From NCBI GenBank assembly GCA_001701165.1, contig DAAP01000036.1:1-62821 (forward strand): DNA of 62,821 bases, given 5' to 3'. Every line of letters starts with the position of its first letter. Position 1 is the stretch's first letter. A model generated the notes under the pieces. That model searched no databases. It was not told the origin of the DNA and saw only the letters and a list, made by a program, of their open reading frames with translations. A program made the position numbers and the translations under genes. Origin of the DNA: Bacteroidales bacterium H4 (GTDB lineage Bacteria > Bacteroidota > Bacteroidia > Bacteroidales > Muribaculaceae). Shown one piece after another: positions 32,906 to 42,241 of this stretch.

Positions 32906-34332
32906 ATCGGCATAAATGTTTGCTCAATATTCTGCTCGCGGTGTTGAAGCTCGACTTTGACGTTGAACTCTTTGTTGACGTGCTCGGCCAAATGCTGAGC
33001 CGAGTATACCGAACGGTGGCGTCCGCCGGTACATCCGAAGGCCACGGTAAGCGATGTGAAACCGCGTTCGACATAGCGCTTGACCGATGCGTCTACAAGT
33101 GCATAGCAGTGCTTTAGAAACTCGGTAATCTCGCCATCGTCTTCCAGGAATTCTATGACTTCGGTATCAAGCCCCGTAAACTGCTTATAGCGTTCATACT
33201 TGCCGGGGTTGTTTATTGCTCGGCAGTCAAAGACATATCCGCCGCCGTTGCCGGTGGCATCATCGGGTATGCCCTTCTTGTAGGCGAAACTGAACACGTG
33301 TACCGTAAGTGTACGTTTTTTCAGCTCATCGCTGAATTGATTGAGGTCTACAAGGCGATGCAACACATCGGTCAGATACGGATATTCGGGATAGGGCTCA
33401 TCGAGAAGGCGGCGCAGATTGGCAATAGCATAAGGTACGCTTTGCATAAAGTGCGGCTTTTTTTCGAAATAACCTCTGAATCCATAAGCGCCCAGCACTT
33501 GCAGTGTACGGAACAACACAAAGTGGCGCAGTTGCTCGTGGAAATACTCCTCATCGACCGGCTTGTATTTTCGCAATGCCGCGATATATTTGTCTATAAG
33601 GTCGTTGCGCAGACTTTGCGGAAATCCGGCCTTAGCCTGCCATAGGAAAGACGCCACATCGTAGTAGAAAGGCCCCCGCCGCCCGCCTTGAAAGTCGATA
33701 AACCATGGTTTGCCATCGCGTATCATCACGTTGCGGCTTTGGAAGTCGCGATACATGAAGGTACTCGAATTGCTGCGCAATAGGACTTGCGCCATGGCCT
33801 GGAAATCGTCTTCCAGGAGATTTTCGTCAAATTCGAGCCCCGTAGCTTTGAGAAAACAGTACTTAAAGTAGTTGAGATCCCACATGATGGACCGGACATC
33901 AAATTGAGAGGACGGATAGCATTGTCCGAAGTCCAGTCCTACAGCGCCGTTAAACTGGATGTCCGGAAGCAGTTGTATCGTCTGAATCAACAAGTCGCGC
34001 TCGGCATTGGAGAATGACGAAGTCAAACGTCCTTTTTCGATGGCATTGAACAGCAGGGTGTCTCCAAGGTCTTCTTGAAGATAACTCATTCTGTCATCAG
34101 ACACAGCCACGACACGCGGAACGGGAATGCCTCGTTGTGCAAAGTGGTCGGCCAGGTACAGGAAAGCATCATTCTCGGGCCGGCAGGTGCCGATGACCCC
34201 TATAAGCGTAGGATTACCCCGCAGACGAAAATATCGGCGGTTGCTGCCGGAAGATGCCAAAGCCTCGGGATTGCCATCCGGCGATGTCCCGGCATACTTG
34301 GTGTAAAGTTGTGTTAGAATATTGGGATCCAC
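32902..34332 (-). CDS. AmgK-like sugar kinase fused to a RapZ C-terminal domain
   Basis: Two-domain protein of 476 residues. The N-terminal part (about 1-330) is an aminoglycoside-phosphotransferase-fold kinase: SGSNRRYFRLRG lobe, catalytic loop MYRDFQSRNVMI and metal-binding WFIDFQGGRRGPFYYD. Family members with MurU neighbours (AmgK) phosphorylate MurNAc/GlcNAc at the anomeric position. The C-terminal part (about 335-476) matches the C-terminal domain of RapZ: VHVFSFAYKKGIP, FDCRAINNPG and GCTGGRHRSVYSAQHL. The RapZ P-loop ATPase half is absent. In E. coli the RapZ C-domain senses glucosamine-6-phosphate and binds RNA, so a sensing or regulatory role on the kinase is plausible but inferred. 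It starts 12 bases after recQ and overlaps the murU-like gene. Confidence 0.85.
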   Translation of the reverse strand: MDPNILTQLYTKYAGTSPDGNPEALASSGSNRRYFRLRGNPTLIGVIGTCRPENDAFLYLADHFAQRGIPVPRVVAVSDDRMSYLQEDLGDTLLFNAIEKGRLTSSFSNAERDLLIQTIQLLPDIQFNGAVGLDFGQCYPSSQFDVRSIMWDLNYFKYCFLKATGLEFDENLLEDDFQAMAQVLLRSNSSTFMYRDFQSRNVMIRDGKPWFIDFQGGRRGPFYYDVASFLWQAKAGFPQSLRNDLIDKYIAALRKYKPVDEEYFHEQLRHFVLFRTLQVLGAYGFRGYFEKKPHFMQSVPYAIANLRRLLDEPYPEYPYLTDVLHRLVDLNQFSDELKKRTLTVHVFSFAYKKGIPDDATGNGGGYVFDCRAINNPGKYERYKQFTGLDTEVIEFLEDDGEITEFLKHCYALVDASVKRYVERGFTSLTVAFGCTGGRHRSVYSAQHLAEHVNKEFNVKVELQHREQNIEQTFMPI

Positions 34333-34344
34333 GATAGTGTATAG

Positions 34345-36522
34345 TTAATTGGCTAAATCGTTTATAAACTTTATGCGCATCAGACGCAATTCCTCTTCGG
34401 TATACTCGCCTTCAAAATACTTGAAGGCCTCCTCTATCGAGTCGCTGTCGCTGTGGCGGAAGTAATCGAAGATTTCGTCCTGCATATCTTTGTCAAGTAT
34501 TTCGTCTATATAATAGTCTATGTTTATTTTTGTGCCGGAGTAAACTATGGTCTCGATTTCGGAAAGGAATTCACCGAAATCCATACCCTTGGAAGATGCA
34601 AGAGCATCGAGATCTACCTTGCGATCAATGGCCTGAATTATCGAGATCTTGGTCTGCGACTTGTTGGGTATGCTGCGCACGCGTATCTCGTCGGGGCGTT
34701 GGATGTCATTAGCCTCGACATGTGCGCGGATTACATCCACAAATGCCCGGCCGTAGCGCTGTGTCTTGCCGGCGCCGACTCCTATAATATTCTGCAGCTC
34801 CTCAAGCGTCGTAGGATAAGTGGTGGCCATGGCTTCAAGTGACGGGTCCTGGAAGATGACGTATGGCGGCAACGACTTCTTGCGTGCAATTTCCTGCCGC
34901 AGGTTGCGAAGTACGGCAAACAGCTCAGGGTCAACAGCCGAGGTCCCGGACATGGATTCCGAAACGTAGTCGGCGCTGCTCAAGTCATTGTCCTCGGTAA
35001 TCTTGAACGAATGCGGACGCTGCAAAAATTCCTCGCCGGCAGCCGTAATAGATAGAAGCCCGAAATTCTCGATGTCACGCCAAATGTACCCGTCCATTAT
35101 CGCTTTACGTATCACGGTCATGTAGTAACGCGTATCGTGCTCGCGATCAATGCCGAAAATCTCAAGTTCCTGATGGTTGTAACTCTTGACATCGGCTGTT
35201 ATACGGCCTCGCACAATGTCGATGATATGTTCAGGCTTAAAGGGAGCGGCCACGGCCTGCATCACTTCAAGGATGTTGAGCAGGCTGTCGCAAGCCTCCT
35301 CCGGTGTCTTGGGATGTATGCAGTTGTCACAATTGCCGCAGTTATCTCGATCATATTCCTCGCCGAAATAGTGCAGCAGCGTGCGGCGACGGCATACCGA
35401 GCTTTCGGCAAAAGCGGCTGTCTCGGCCAGCAGTTGCCGCCCTATTTCCTGCTCGGACAATGGCTTGCCCTGGATAAACTTCTCCATCTTACGCAAGTCC
35501 TTTGGCGAATAGAATGTAATACACCGCCCCTCGAGGCCGTCGCGCCCCGCACGGCCGGTTTCCTGATAGTATCCTTCGAGAGACTTGGGCATGTCGTAAT
35601 GGATGACAAAACGCACGTCCGGCTTGTCTATACCCATGCCGAAGGCTATGGTAGCTACGATTATGTCCACATGCTCCTGCAAGAAGGCGTCTTGATTGGC
35701 CGAGCGTTTGGCCGCATCCATGCCCGCATGATAGGGCAAGGCCTTGATGTCGTTGACGCACAGCAATTCGGCCAATTCTTCGACTCGTTTACGGCTCAGG
35801 CAATAGATAATTCCGCTCTTCCCGGGATTAGACTTGATGTAGCGGATGATGTCGGCATCGACGTTGCGTGTCTTGGGACGTATCTCATAATAAAGATTGG
35901 GGCGATTGAACGATGACTTGAAGAGTGCGGCATCATTCATCCCGAGGTTTTTCTGTATGTCATGTTGTACCTTTGGAGTGGCCGTGGCCGTGAGTGCAAT
36001 CACCGGCCTAACGCCTATCTCATTGATGATGGGGCGTATGCGACGGTACTCAGGGCGAAAGTCATGTCCCCATTCGGAGATGCAGTGCGCCTCATCTATG
36101 GCATAAAACGAGACATTGACACTATTGAGAAATTCGATATTTTCCTCTTTGGTAAGCGATTCTGGCGCCACGTACAACAGCCGAGTGCGACCGGCGACAA
36201 TGTCGTCCTTAACCGCCTCTATAGCCGCACGACTCAGCGAAGAATTGAGAAAATGAGCTATGGTGTCATCGCCGCTGTATTGACGCATAGCATCCACCTG
36301 ATTTTTCATCAGTGCTATCAATGGCGAAATAACCACGGCAGTACCGGGACACACCAAAGCCGGAAGCTGATAGCATAGCGACTTGCCTCCGCCGGTGGGC
36401 ATCAGCACAAAGGTGTCGCGCCCTTCCAGAAGACTCATAATGATATCCTCCTGCCTGCCTTTGAACTTGTCAAAGCCAAAGAACTCTTTCAGTACCTGCG
36501 TAAGCTGTTGTCGTGTAACCAT
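34345..36522 (-). CDS. recQ: ATP-dependent DNA helicase RecQ
   Basis: 3'-5' helicase of recombination and repair, 725 residues. Walker A is MPTGGGKSLCYQLPA, Walker B with the aromatic-rich loop is AIDEAHCISEWGHDFRPEY, motif VI is QETGRAGRDG. The RecQ zinc-binding region (CRRRTLLHYFGE ... CGNCDNC) and a winged helix follow. An HRDC domain lies at about 530-600, and a long acidic C-terminal extension (about 615-725) contains a helix-turn-helix-like region common in Bacteroidetes RecQ. It is 87 bases downstream of clpX. Confidence 0.95.
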   Translation of the reverse strand: MVTRQQLTQVLKEFFGFDKFKGRQEDIIMSLLEGRDTFVLMPTGGGKSLCYQLPALVCPGTAVVISPLIALMKNQVDAMRQYSGDDTIAHFLNSSLSRAAIEAVKDDIVAGRTRLLYVAPESLTKEENIEFLNSVNVSFYAIDEAHCISEWGHDFRPEYRRIRPIINEIGVRPVIALTATATPKVQHDIQKNLGMNDAALFKSSFNRPNLYYEIRPKTRNVDADIIRYIKSNPGKSGIIYCLSRKRVEELAELLCVNDIKALPYHAGMDAAKRSANQDAFLQEHVDIIVATIAFGMGIDKPDVRFVIHYDMPKSLEGYYQETGRAGRDGLEGRCITFYSPKDLRKMEKFIQGKPLSEQEIGRQLLAETAAFAESSVCRRRTLLHYFGEEYDRDNCGNCDNCIHPKTPEEACDSLLNILEVMQAVAAPFKPEHIIDIVRGRITADVKSYNHQELEIFGIDREHDTRYYMTVIRKAIMDGYIWRDIENFGLLSITAAGEEFLQRPHSFKITEDNDLSSADYVSESMSGTSAVDPELFAVLRNLRQEIARKKSLPPYVIFQDPSLEAMATTYPTTLEELQNIIGVGAGKTQRYGRAFVDVIRAHVEANDIQRPDEIRVRSIPNKSQTKISIIQAIDRKVDLDALASSKGMDFGEFLSEIETIVYSGTKINIDYYIDEILDKDMQDEIFDYFRHSDSDSIEEAFKYFEGEYTEEELRLMRIKFINDLAN

Positions 36523-36609
36523 TGCTTCACTGCTTTATGTGACGTATACCGGGATGTCGCGCAAATCGCAAACTCGCATGGCCATATATATTACTATTTA
36601 TATGTGTAC

Positions 36610-37896
36610 CTACGATTCAGAAGATAGGTATGCTTGTGCACGGTTGATGCGCTCGAGCGCATAGTCGCGCGTAACGGCAAAGGTCTTGACATCCTTGCCG
36701 GGAGTCTCGAACATGGCATCAGTCATGACTGTTTCGACGATGGAACGCAATCCGCGTGCTCCGAGTTTGTACTCTATGGCCTTGTCCACTATCAATTCGA
36801 GGGCGTCATCATCAAAAGTCAGCACAATGCCGTCCATTTCGAACAACTTGATGTACTGGCGTATGATTGCATTCTTAGGCTCGGTGAGCACTCGGCGCAA
36901 GGCGGCGCGATCCAGCGGCTCAAGATGAGCCAGTACCGGGAGGCGGCCGATAATCTCGGGTATCAAACCATAGGAACGCAGGTCCTGGGGCGCAACGTAG
37001 CGCAGATAGTCGTCTTTGTCTATCTTGCGGCGCACGCCATCGGTGGCATAGCCCACGACATGCGAATTCAATCGATGCGCAATTTTCTGTTCGATGCCGT
37101 CAAAAGCTCCGCCGCAAATAAATAGGATATTCTTGGTATCCACCGGTATCATTTTCTGCTCCGGATGTTTGCGTCCGCCTTGTGGCGGGACGTTGACTAT
37201 CGACCCCTCGAGCAGCTTGAGCAAACCCTGCTGGACTCCCTCTCCACTAACATCGCGCGTAATCGAGGGATTGTCGCCCTTACGCGCAATCTTGTCGATC
37301 TCATCTATGAAGACTATGCCTCGTTCAGCCGAAGCTACGTCATAGTCGGCAGCCTGCAACAAGCGCGTAAGCAGGCTCTCAATATCCTCGCCCACATATC
37401 CGGCCTGCGTCAGGACTGTGGCATCGACTATGGTGAAAGGCACATCGAGCATACGCGCTATTGTACGAGCTATCAGTGTCTTGCCCGTGCCGGTAGGACC
37501 GACCATGACGATATTGCTCTTTTCAATGTCTACGTCATCGTCATCCTTGGGTTGGGATAAACGTTTGTAATGGTTATACACCGCCACGGACAACACCTTC
37601 TTGGCATCGTCCTGACCTATGATGTATTGGTCGAGAAAAGCCTTGATGGCAGCCGGCTTGGGCACCGTATCCATATTGACAGCTTCGGCCTTAGCCAAAC
37701 CTTTGCCATCGTGACTGATTGAGTTGCGATACTCTTGCAGCATTCCGTGGAGGCCGTCTACGCACTCGGCGCATATATATGCACTTTGATCTGCAGACGG
37801 AATAATCACCTCGCTCATGTCGGAGGGTCGGCCACAAAACGAGCACACAATGGCTTTCGTTCTCTTTTTCTTATTGGTTGGATTATTGACTGGCAT
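36610..37896 (-). CDS. clpX: ClpX, ATPase subunit of ClpXP protease
   Basis: AAA+ unfoldase that delivers substrates to ClpP, 428 residues, normal length. The N-terminal zinc-binding domain has CSFCGRPS ... CAECVDGL. Walker A is GPTGTGKTLIARTIA, Walker B IVFIDEIDKIA, pore loop AGYVGEDIES, sensor 1 GGAFDGIE. It follows clpP by 164 bases. Confidence 0.97.
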   Translation of the reverse strand: MPVNNPTNKKKRTKAIVCSFCGRPSDMSEVIIPSADQSAYICAECVDGLHGMLQEYRNSISHDGKGLAKAEAVNMDTVPKPAAIKAFLDQYIIGQDDAKKVLSVAVYNHYKRLSQPKDDDDVDIEKSNIVMVGPTGTGKTLIARTIARMLDVPFTIVDATVLTQAGYVGEDIESLLTRLLQAADYDVASAERGIVFIDEIDKIARKGDNPSITRDVSGEGVQQGLLKLLEGSIVNVPPQGGRKHPEQKMIPVDTKNILFICGGAFDGIEQKIAHRLNSHVVGYATDGVRRKIDKDDYLRYVAPQDLRSYGLIPEIIGRLPVLAHLEPLDRAALRRVLTEPKNAIIRQYIKLFEMDGIVLTFDDDALELIVDKAIEYKLGARGLRSIVETVMTDAMFETPGKDVKTFAVTRDYALERINRAQAYLSSES

Positions 37897-38060
37897 TTGT
37901 CGTGTTGGTTATGAATCGAGCCTTATCCAAGACTCGCAAACAGATGGAAAAGCAGGCAAACGAAACTTGCCGCTTGTACAACCTTTGGGTCTTTCCACGC
38001 CATCGGAGCACGTAAAGCTACCGCGTATAGCGAGAGGCGCACCGAGGCCGTAGTTGCAAA

Positions 38061-38759
38061 CTATTTTTTCTGGCGCAGCAGCACTCGGTCAATCATACCG
38101 TAAGCATTGGCCTCCTCGGCTGTCATCCAGTAGTCGCGGTCGCTGTCAGCCTCCACCTTCTCATAAGGCTGGCCCGAATGTTCGGAAATGATGTTGTACA
38201 GTTCTTTCTTGAGCTTCTGGATTTCTCGTGCTGTAATCTCAATATCGGAGGCCTGCCCCTGAGCCCCACCCATGGGCTGGTGAATCATCACTCGCGAATG
38301 GCGCAGCGCAAAGCGCTTGCCCTTGGCTCCGGCCACAAGCAGCACAGCCGCCATAGACGCCGCCATGCCGGTGCATATCGTGGAGACATCGCTCGATATA
38401 TATTGCATGGTGTCATAGATGCCAAGACCGGCATACACGCTGCCACCGGGCGAATTGATATAGATGCTCACATCCTTGCCCGGGTCAGAGCTATCGAGGT
38501 ACAACAGCTGGGCCTGTATCACATTGGCGGTATAATCATCTACCTGCGAGCCTAAAAAGATGATACGATCCATCATCAGACGCGAAAACACATCCATTTG
38601 TGCCACGTTCAGTTGGCGCTCCTCGATGATTGTCGGCGAGACATATCCGGCGCCGGCAGTGATGACTGCATTGGACACCTGCGATGTATACCGGTCCAGT
38701 GCAAGGCCGTTCATGCCCAGATGGTGTACGGCATAATTACGAAAGTCATTGTTGTTCAT
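38061..38759 (-). CDS. clpP: ClpP proteolytic subunit
   Basis: Serine protease subunit of ClpXP/ClpCP, 232 residues. The catalytic Ser135 is in GMAASMAAVLL and His160 in RVMIHQPMGGAQG, with Asp further on. About 30 extra N-terminal residues, as common in Bacteroidetes ClpP, precede the core. A complete promoter lies about 160 bases upstream. The gene tig, which usually precedes clpP in Bacteroidales, is absent here. Confidence 0.97.
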   Translation of the reverse strand: MNNNDFRNYAVHHLGMNGLALDRYTSQVSNAVITAGAGYVSPTIIEERQLNVAQMDVFSRLMMDRIIFLGSQVDDYTANVIQAQLLYLDSSDPGKDVSIYINSPGGSVYAGLGIYDTMQYISSDVSTICTGMAASMAAVLLVAGAKGKRFALRHSRVMIHQPMGGAQGQASDIEITAREIQKLKKELYNIISEHSGQPYEKVEADSDRDYWMTAEEANAYGMIDRVLLRQKK

Positions 38760-38917
38760 ATCGTTGTAAGTTTCTTATAATACATTTTCATCGGCCGCAT
38801 CTCTGCCATCAGCATCGGCCGTGGCAAGCCCCGTCCTACTGACGGCAGCACACGCCGCAGCCTATATACATGAGACGCTGCATACAAGTGCAGTGCGTCC
38901 CCGTCTTTTTTACATTA

Positions 38918-38948
38918 CGAAGTTAATCATATTTTTTCATTCCGCAAA
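38918..38948 (-). promoter_or_regulatory. clpP promoter (TTTG-N19-TAACTTCG)
   Basis: Minus-strand TTTG (38948-38945) and TAACTTCG (38925-38918) at exact 19-base spacing. The -7 box has one mismatch (C for T) to TAnnTTTG. The leader would be about 155 bases. Confidence 0.6.
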
Positions 38949-38998
38949 ATATATCACCCCCTATTTCACAATCTCCACCGGTTAGCGCCATCTACGGC

Positions 38999-39057
38999 TG
39001 ACAGGGACACCGCCTCGCTGTCACGATGCACTTATCGGGCATCGCATCGTTTTTTTC
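38999..39057 (+). terminator. Orphan plus-strand terminator with a second hairpin
   Basis: ACGATGC / GCATCGT stem followed by seven T reads as a terminator in the plus direction. A TGACAG / CTGTCA hairpin lies directly before it. No plus-strand gene precedes it; clpP runs the other way. It is either the end of a small RNA or a remnant of a lost gene. The rest of 38760-39185 holds only the clpP promoter and the promoter of the next gene. Confidence 0.6.
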
Positions 39058-39141
39058 GTTCTCACATGCCGAAATCTGTCGTTTTCCCGAATGATTATAG
39101 TTTTTTAGATGGGAGATAGTATAAAATTGCCTTGTATTCAC

Positions 39142-39149
39142 TAACTTTG
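39142..39149 (+). promoter_or_regulatory. Candidate promoter of the polysaccharide locus (left end)
   Basis: TAACTTTG fits TAnnTTTG and lies 36 bases before the acyltransferase ATG. The -33 box is not clear. Confidence 0.5.
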
Positions 39150-39185
39150 TATTGAATTCGCATAATAGTATTCAATTATACATTC

Positions 39186-40232
39186 ATGAATAAAAGACAG
39201 AGTAATATCGAACTGCTGCGCATCATTTCAATTTTCCTGATTATGGTTGTGCATGCTACATATCTCACATTCGGTACTCCCACCCCCCACGAAATACAGG
39301 CCAAACCTCTCGGCAGTTTCTTCTTCATCGGATTAGAGAATGTCAGCGTGATTTGCGTAGACATATTTGTTTTGATATCAGGATGGTTCGGCATACATCC
39401 CAAAGTAAAAAGTATTGGCGGACTTTTGTTCCAATGCGTCTACTTCGGATTGATTATGGCCATATTCTTCGGCGTTACCGGGATACAACCGCTTGGAGCT
39501 ACAACGCTTGCCAAATGTATGGTCAACTACCCGCACTTTGTCATGTGTTACATCGTCATGTACCTTATGACCCCGGTGCTCAACGCTTTTGTCGAGCACG
39601 CCTCGCGCATCCAATTCCGCAATATGCTCATCGGATTATACTCTTGGGCATTTATCTTCGGATGGTTTCTACACAATGACGATAGCTTCGCGGGCGGCAA
39701 TTCGGCCTTGGCTTTTATGGGGTTGTATTTACTGGCACGATACATCCGAATACACTGCACCTTCCCCGCTCGTTTGCAAAAAGCTCGCGTTTGGGGCGTG
39801 ATTTGGCTGGCCAATGTATTGATTGTGACTGCCGCAGTGTGGGCAAGTTCTTATTTCGGGTTCAGTCTCAAGGTGTCTAACGTATTGCTCAATATGACGA
39901 CATCATATCTGTCGCCCAATGTGATACTTGCCGCTATTTCCCTTCTAATGTGCTTTGCGCACTTCGAATTCAAGTCAACAGCCGTCAACCGGATTGCGGT
40001 ATCCGCATTTGCATCCGTACTTACCCATGGATACGCAATGAACAATGTATATATACCTCTAATTCAGGACTTATACAAAGCTTCACCGTTTGTCACGTTT
40101 CTATGCGAAGCCGTCGGCATCATGCTTGCCTACCTTATTATCAGTGTCGTTTTGGACAAACCACGTATCTACCTATGGGAAAAAGTATTCCCCCTCCTTA
40201 ATCGATGGGTCGTATCACGTTTTAGACAATAG
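39186..40232 (+). CDS. Membrane acyltransferase (acyltransferase-3 family)
   Basis: Integral membrane protein of 348 residues with about ten hydrophobic helices. The start RQSNIELLRIISIFLIMVVHA carries the family motif E.LR...I..V...H, and FVLISGWFG follows. Such proteins move acetyl or other acyl groups onto surface polysaccharides at the membrane. First gene of the polysaccharide locus, 32 bases before a CysE-like acetyltransferase. Confidence 0.88.
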   Translation: MNKRQSNIELLRIISIFLIMVVHATYLTFGTPTPHEIQAKPLGSFFFIGLENVSVICVDIFVLISGWFGIHPKVKSIGGLLFQCVYFGLIMAIFFGVTGIQPLGATTLAKCMVNYPHFVMCYIVMYLMTPVLNAFVEHASRIQFRNMLIGLYSWAFIFGWFLHNDDSFAGGNSALAFMGLYLLARYIRIHCTFPARLQKARVWGVIWLANVLIVTAAVWASSYFGFSLKVSNVLLNMTTSYLSPNVILAAISLLMCFAHFEFKSTAVNRIAVSAFASVLTHGYAMNNVYIPLIQDLYKASPFVTFLCEAVGIMLAYLIISVVLDKPRIYLWEKVFPLLNRWVVSRFRQ

Positions 40233-40264
40233 AGAAATTCCTACCCGCCTGACACACATTCTAC

Positions 40265-40906
40265 ATGACCGAAGCTACATATCCCATTAAAAAATTTGCT
40301 GACCTGCGAATGTATATTGCCGCAGATATGTTCCGTTATATGACATCCACAAGTGCCAAGGCATTCCTTCGCGCATGGTATATTGCCGGATTTAGGTATA
40401 CATTCTTTATGCGCTGCTGTCGCTACTACAGCCACAGATTATGGCATAGGCCTCTATTTCTGTTATGCCGCATAGCCCTGCGGCACTACTCTGTCAAATA
40501 CGGCTTCCAAATTCCGTGGCAGACAGACATAGGCCCGGGGCTGATGATAGGCCACTACGGCCCGATTATTATCAACCCAAACAGCCGTATAGGCATCAAC
40601 TGCAACATTTCGGTCGGAGTTCTTATGGGACTGACCCATGACATTGAGCACCATATTTTTTACTACCCTACTATCGGACACCGGGTTAGTTTGGCCAACG
40701 GCGTGAAAGTCATTGGCAACGTCCACATTGACGACGGAGCCGTTGTCGGAGTCGGAGCTGTCGTCACAGCCGGACTCGACAAAGACGCCGTAGCCGTGGG
40801 CGTACCGGCTCGCGTAATTGCCCACACCGGCAGTGCCGCCTACGTCGGTTCCTTCCATCCCGCCACCATTCCCCTGATGAACGAGGCCGTAAAGGCATCG
40901 AATTAA
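40265..40906 (+). CDS. CysE-like hexapeptide acetyltransferase
   Basis: Left-handed beta-helix acetyltransferase of 213 residues, most like serine O-acetyltransferase: GFQIPWQTDIGPGLMIGHYG, then INPNSRIGINCNISVGVLMG, and the later repeats IGNVHIDDGAVVGVGAVVT and GVPARVIA. It lacks the long CysE N-terminal helical domain. In this setting it more likely acetylates a sugar than makes cysteine, but the sequence does not decide this. Confidence 0.85.
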   Translation: MTEATYPIKKFADLRMYIAADMFRYMTSTSAKAFLRAWYIAGFRYTFFMRCCRYYSHRLWHRPLFLLCRIALRHYSVKYGFQIPWQTDIGPGLMIGHYGPIIINPNSRIGINCNISVGVLMGLTHDIEHHIFYYPTIGHRVSLANGVKVIGNVHIDDGAVVGVGAVVTAGLDKDAVAVGVPARVIAHTGSAAYVGSFHPATIPLMNEAVKASN

Positions 40907-40962
40907 GTCGACTCCTCCGCTTGATTTGAAGTAGGCAAAAGACCGCCTCGACTTGCGTATGA

Positions 40963-42108
40963 TTAGCACTTGACAATCTTCTCGTATATTTTCAAGACCG
41001 AATTGCACCACGCATCCAGCGTGTACTTAGTTCTATTGCGTGCTGCCGTAATTGCCGTATTTTCAGCCAATTTATGTCTATCGATTGAGATAAAGTCCTC
41101 TATTTTGTCTGCCAAATCACTAACATCAAGGCTTTTGAAAAGCTTCACAGACGGATTGCCGGCATTCCACATCGTACCGGGTATATCACTTTGTATCACC
41201 GCAAGCCCATATAGAGTAGCCTCGCAGACTGCATACGAGAATGTCTCGTGTTGGGCTGCCGAAATAAAGCAGTCTGTGCCGTCGAAGACACGTACAATAT
41301 CTTCATCTTGCTCTATAGGCTCAAGCCATTGCGGCAAAGCAGCGTCCGATCCGAAGACTCGCGAAAAAACTTCGTCTGAATCCGTTCCCTTGACTACGCG
41401 CAATATTGTCGCACCCGCCTTCAGTCGACCCGATTTATATAGCAATTTAAATGCTTCAAGGACAATATCTATACGTTTAGAGACATTACGGCCACCCAAG
41501 CACACGAACCGGCAGACACCATCGCCTTTTGTCTTCCAATCCTTGGTCTTATATATGCGGGAAGAGTCAATACCGTTGGGCAGTACTATTCGTCCCTTGA
41601 AACGCCCACAGAAACGATGGACAAAAGCATCAACGTCCTGACTTACGCCTATAGTGTATACCCTACTTCGTAATGTAGTCAAACAATAATGGCGAAAAAA
41701 GCACCAGCGTTGATACAGCGCCTTAAGTATATTAGGCTGATAGGATAAATGGTCATGCAGATGCCATACCACAGGGATGTCGTAACCACTGTGTCGTACA
41801 GCCTTACACACAGCTTCATCGTAGCCCTCAAAATGAGTATGCATCAGTACCTTACCATTAAATTTTTTAATAATTGATTCTATGTCTGCAACGCCTTCCG
41901 GCTCTGGTTTGACGAGCCGCACGACATGACATGAAGCAAAATCATCAAACCATGCACAGCCACTTGCTTGAGGCGGAAAGACATAAATCATTCGGCCGCC
42001 GGCCCCTGCAATCCTTCGCTCAAGGCACATAAGGCTCTTCACAAAATTTCCCAAATACGGAGCTGCATACTGCGCCAAATGCACCACTGTCGTCCCTTTT
42101 ATGTCCAT
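40963..42108 (-). CDS. Glycosyltransferase (GT4-like)
   Basis: GT-B fold glycosyltransferase of 381 residues. KVLMHTHFEGYDEAV and VVWHLHDHLSYQP are in the acceptor half. IVLPNGIDSSRIYK, VCLGGRNVSKRIDIVLEAFKLL and HETFSYAVCEATLYGLAVIQSD form the donor half with the E.F..A..EA signature. It stands alone on the minus strand between plus-strand genes. Its start is 133 bases from the divergent gene at 42242. Confidence 0.87.
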   Translation of the reverse strand: MDIKGTTVVHLAQYAAPYLGNFVKSLMCLERRIAGAGGRMIYVFPPQASGCAWFDDFASCHVVRLVKPEPEGVADIESIIKKFNGKVLMHTHFEGYDEAVCKAVRHSGYDIPVVWHLHDHLSYQPNILKALYQRWCFFRHYCLTTLRSRVYTIGVSQDVDAFVHRFCGRFKGRIVLPNGIDSSRIYKTKDWKTKGDGVCRFVCLGGRNVSKRIDIVLEAFKLLYKSGRLKAGATILRVVKGTDSDEVFSRVFGSDAALPQWLEPIEQDEDIVRVFDGTDCFISAAQHETFSYAVCEATLYGLAVIQSDIPGTMWNAGNPSVKLFKSLDVSDLADKIEDFISIDRHKLAENTAITAARNRTKYTLDAWCNSVLKIYEKIVKC

Positions 42109-42179
42109 ATACCTATCAAATTTTGCCGTTTTTTAAGTTTTAATCTCGCAAAATTAAACATTATTTAGGAAATAGTTGC

Positions 42180-42187
42180 TAACTTTG
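42180..42187 (+). promoter_or_regulatory. Candidate promoter of the pyruvyl transferase/flippase group
   Basis: TAACTTTG fits TAnnTTTG, 54 bases before the ATG at 42242. It makes the in-frame ATG at 42176 impossible as a start. Confidence 0.5.
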
Positions 42188-42241
42188 CACATAAGCCTTA
42201 CCCTCATTGACACAGGCTTCATATCAAATAGCTATATAATA

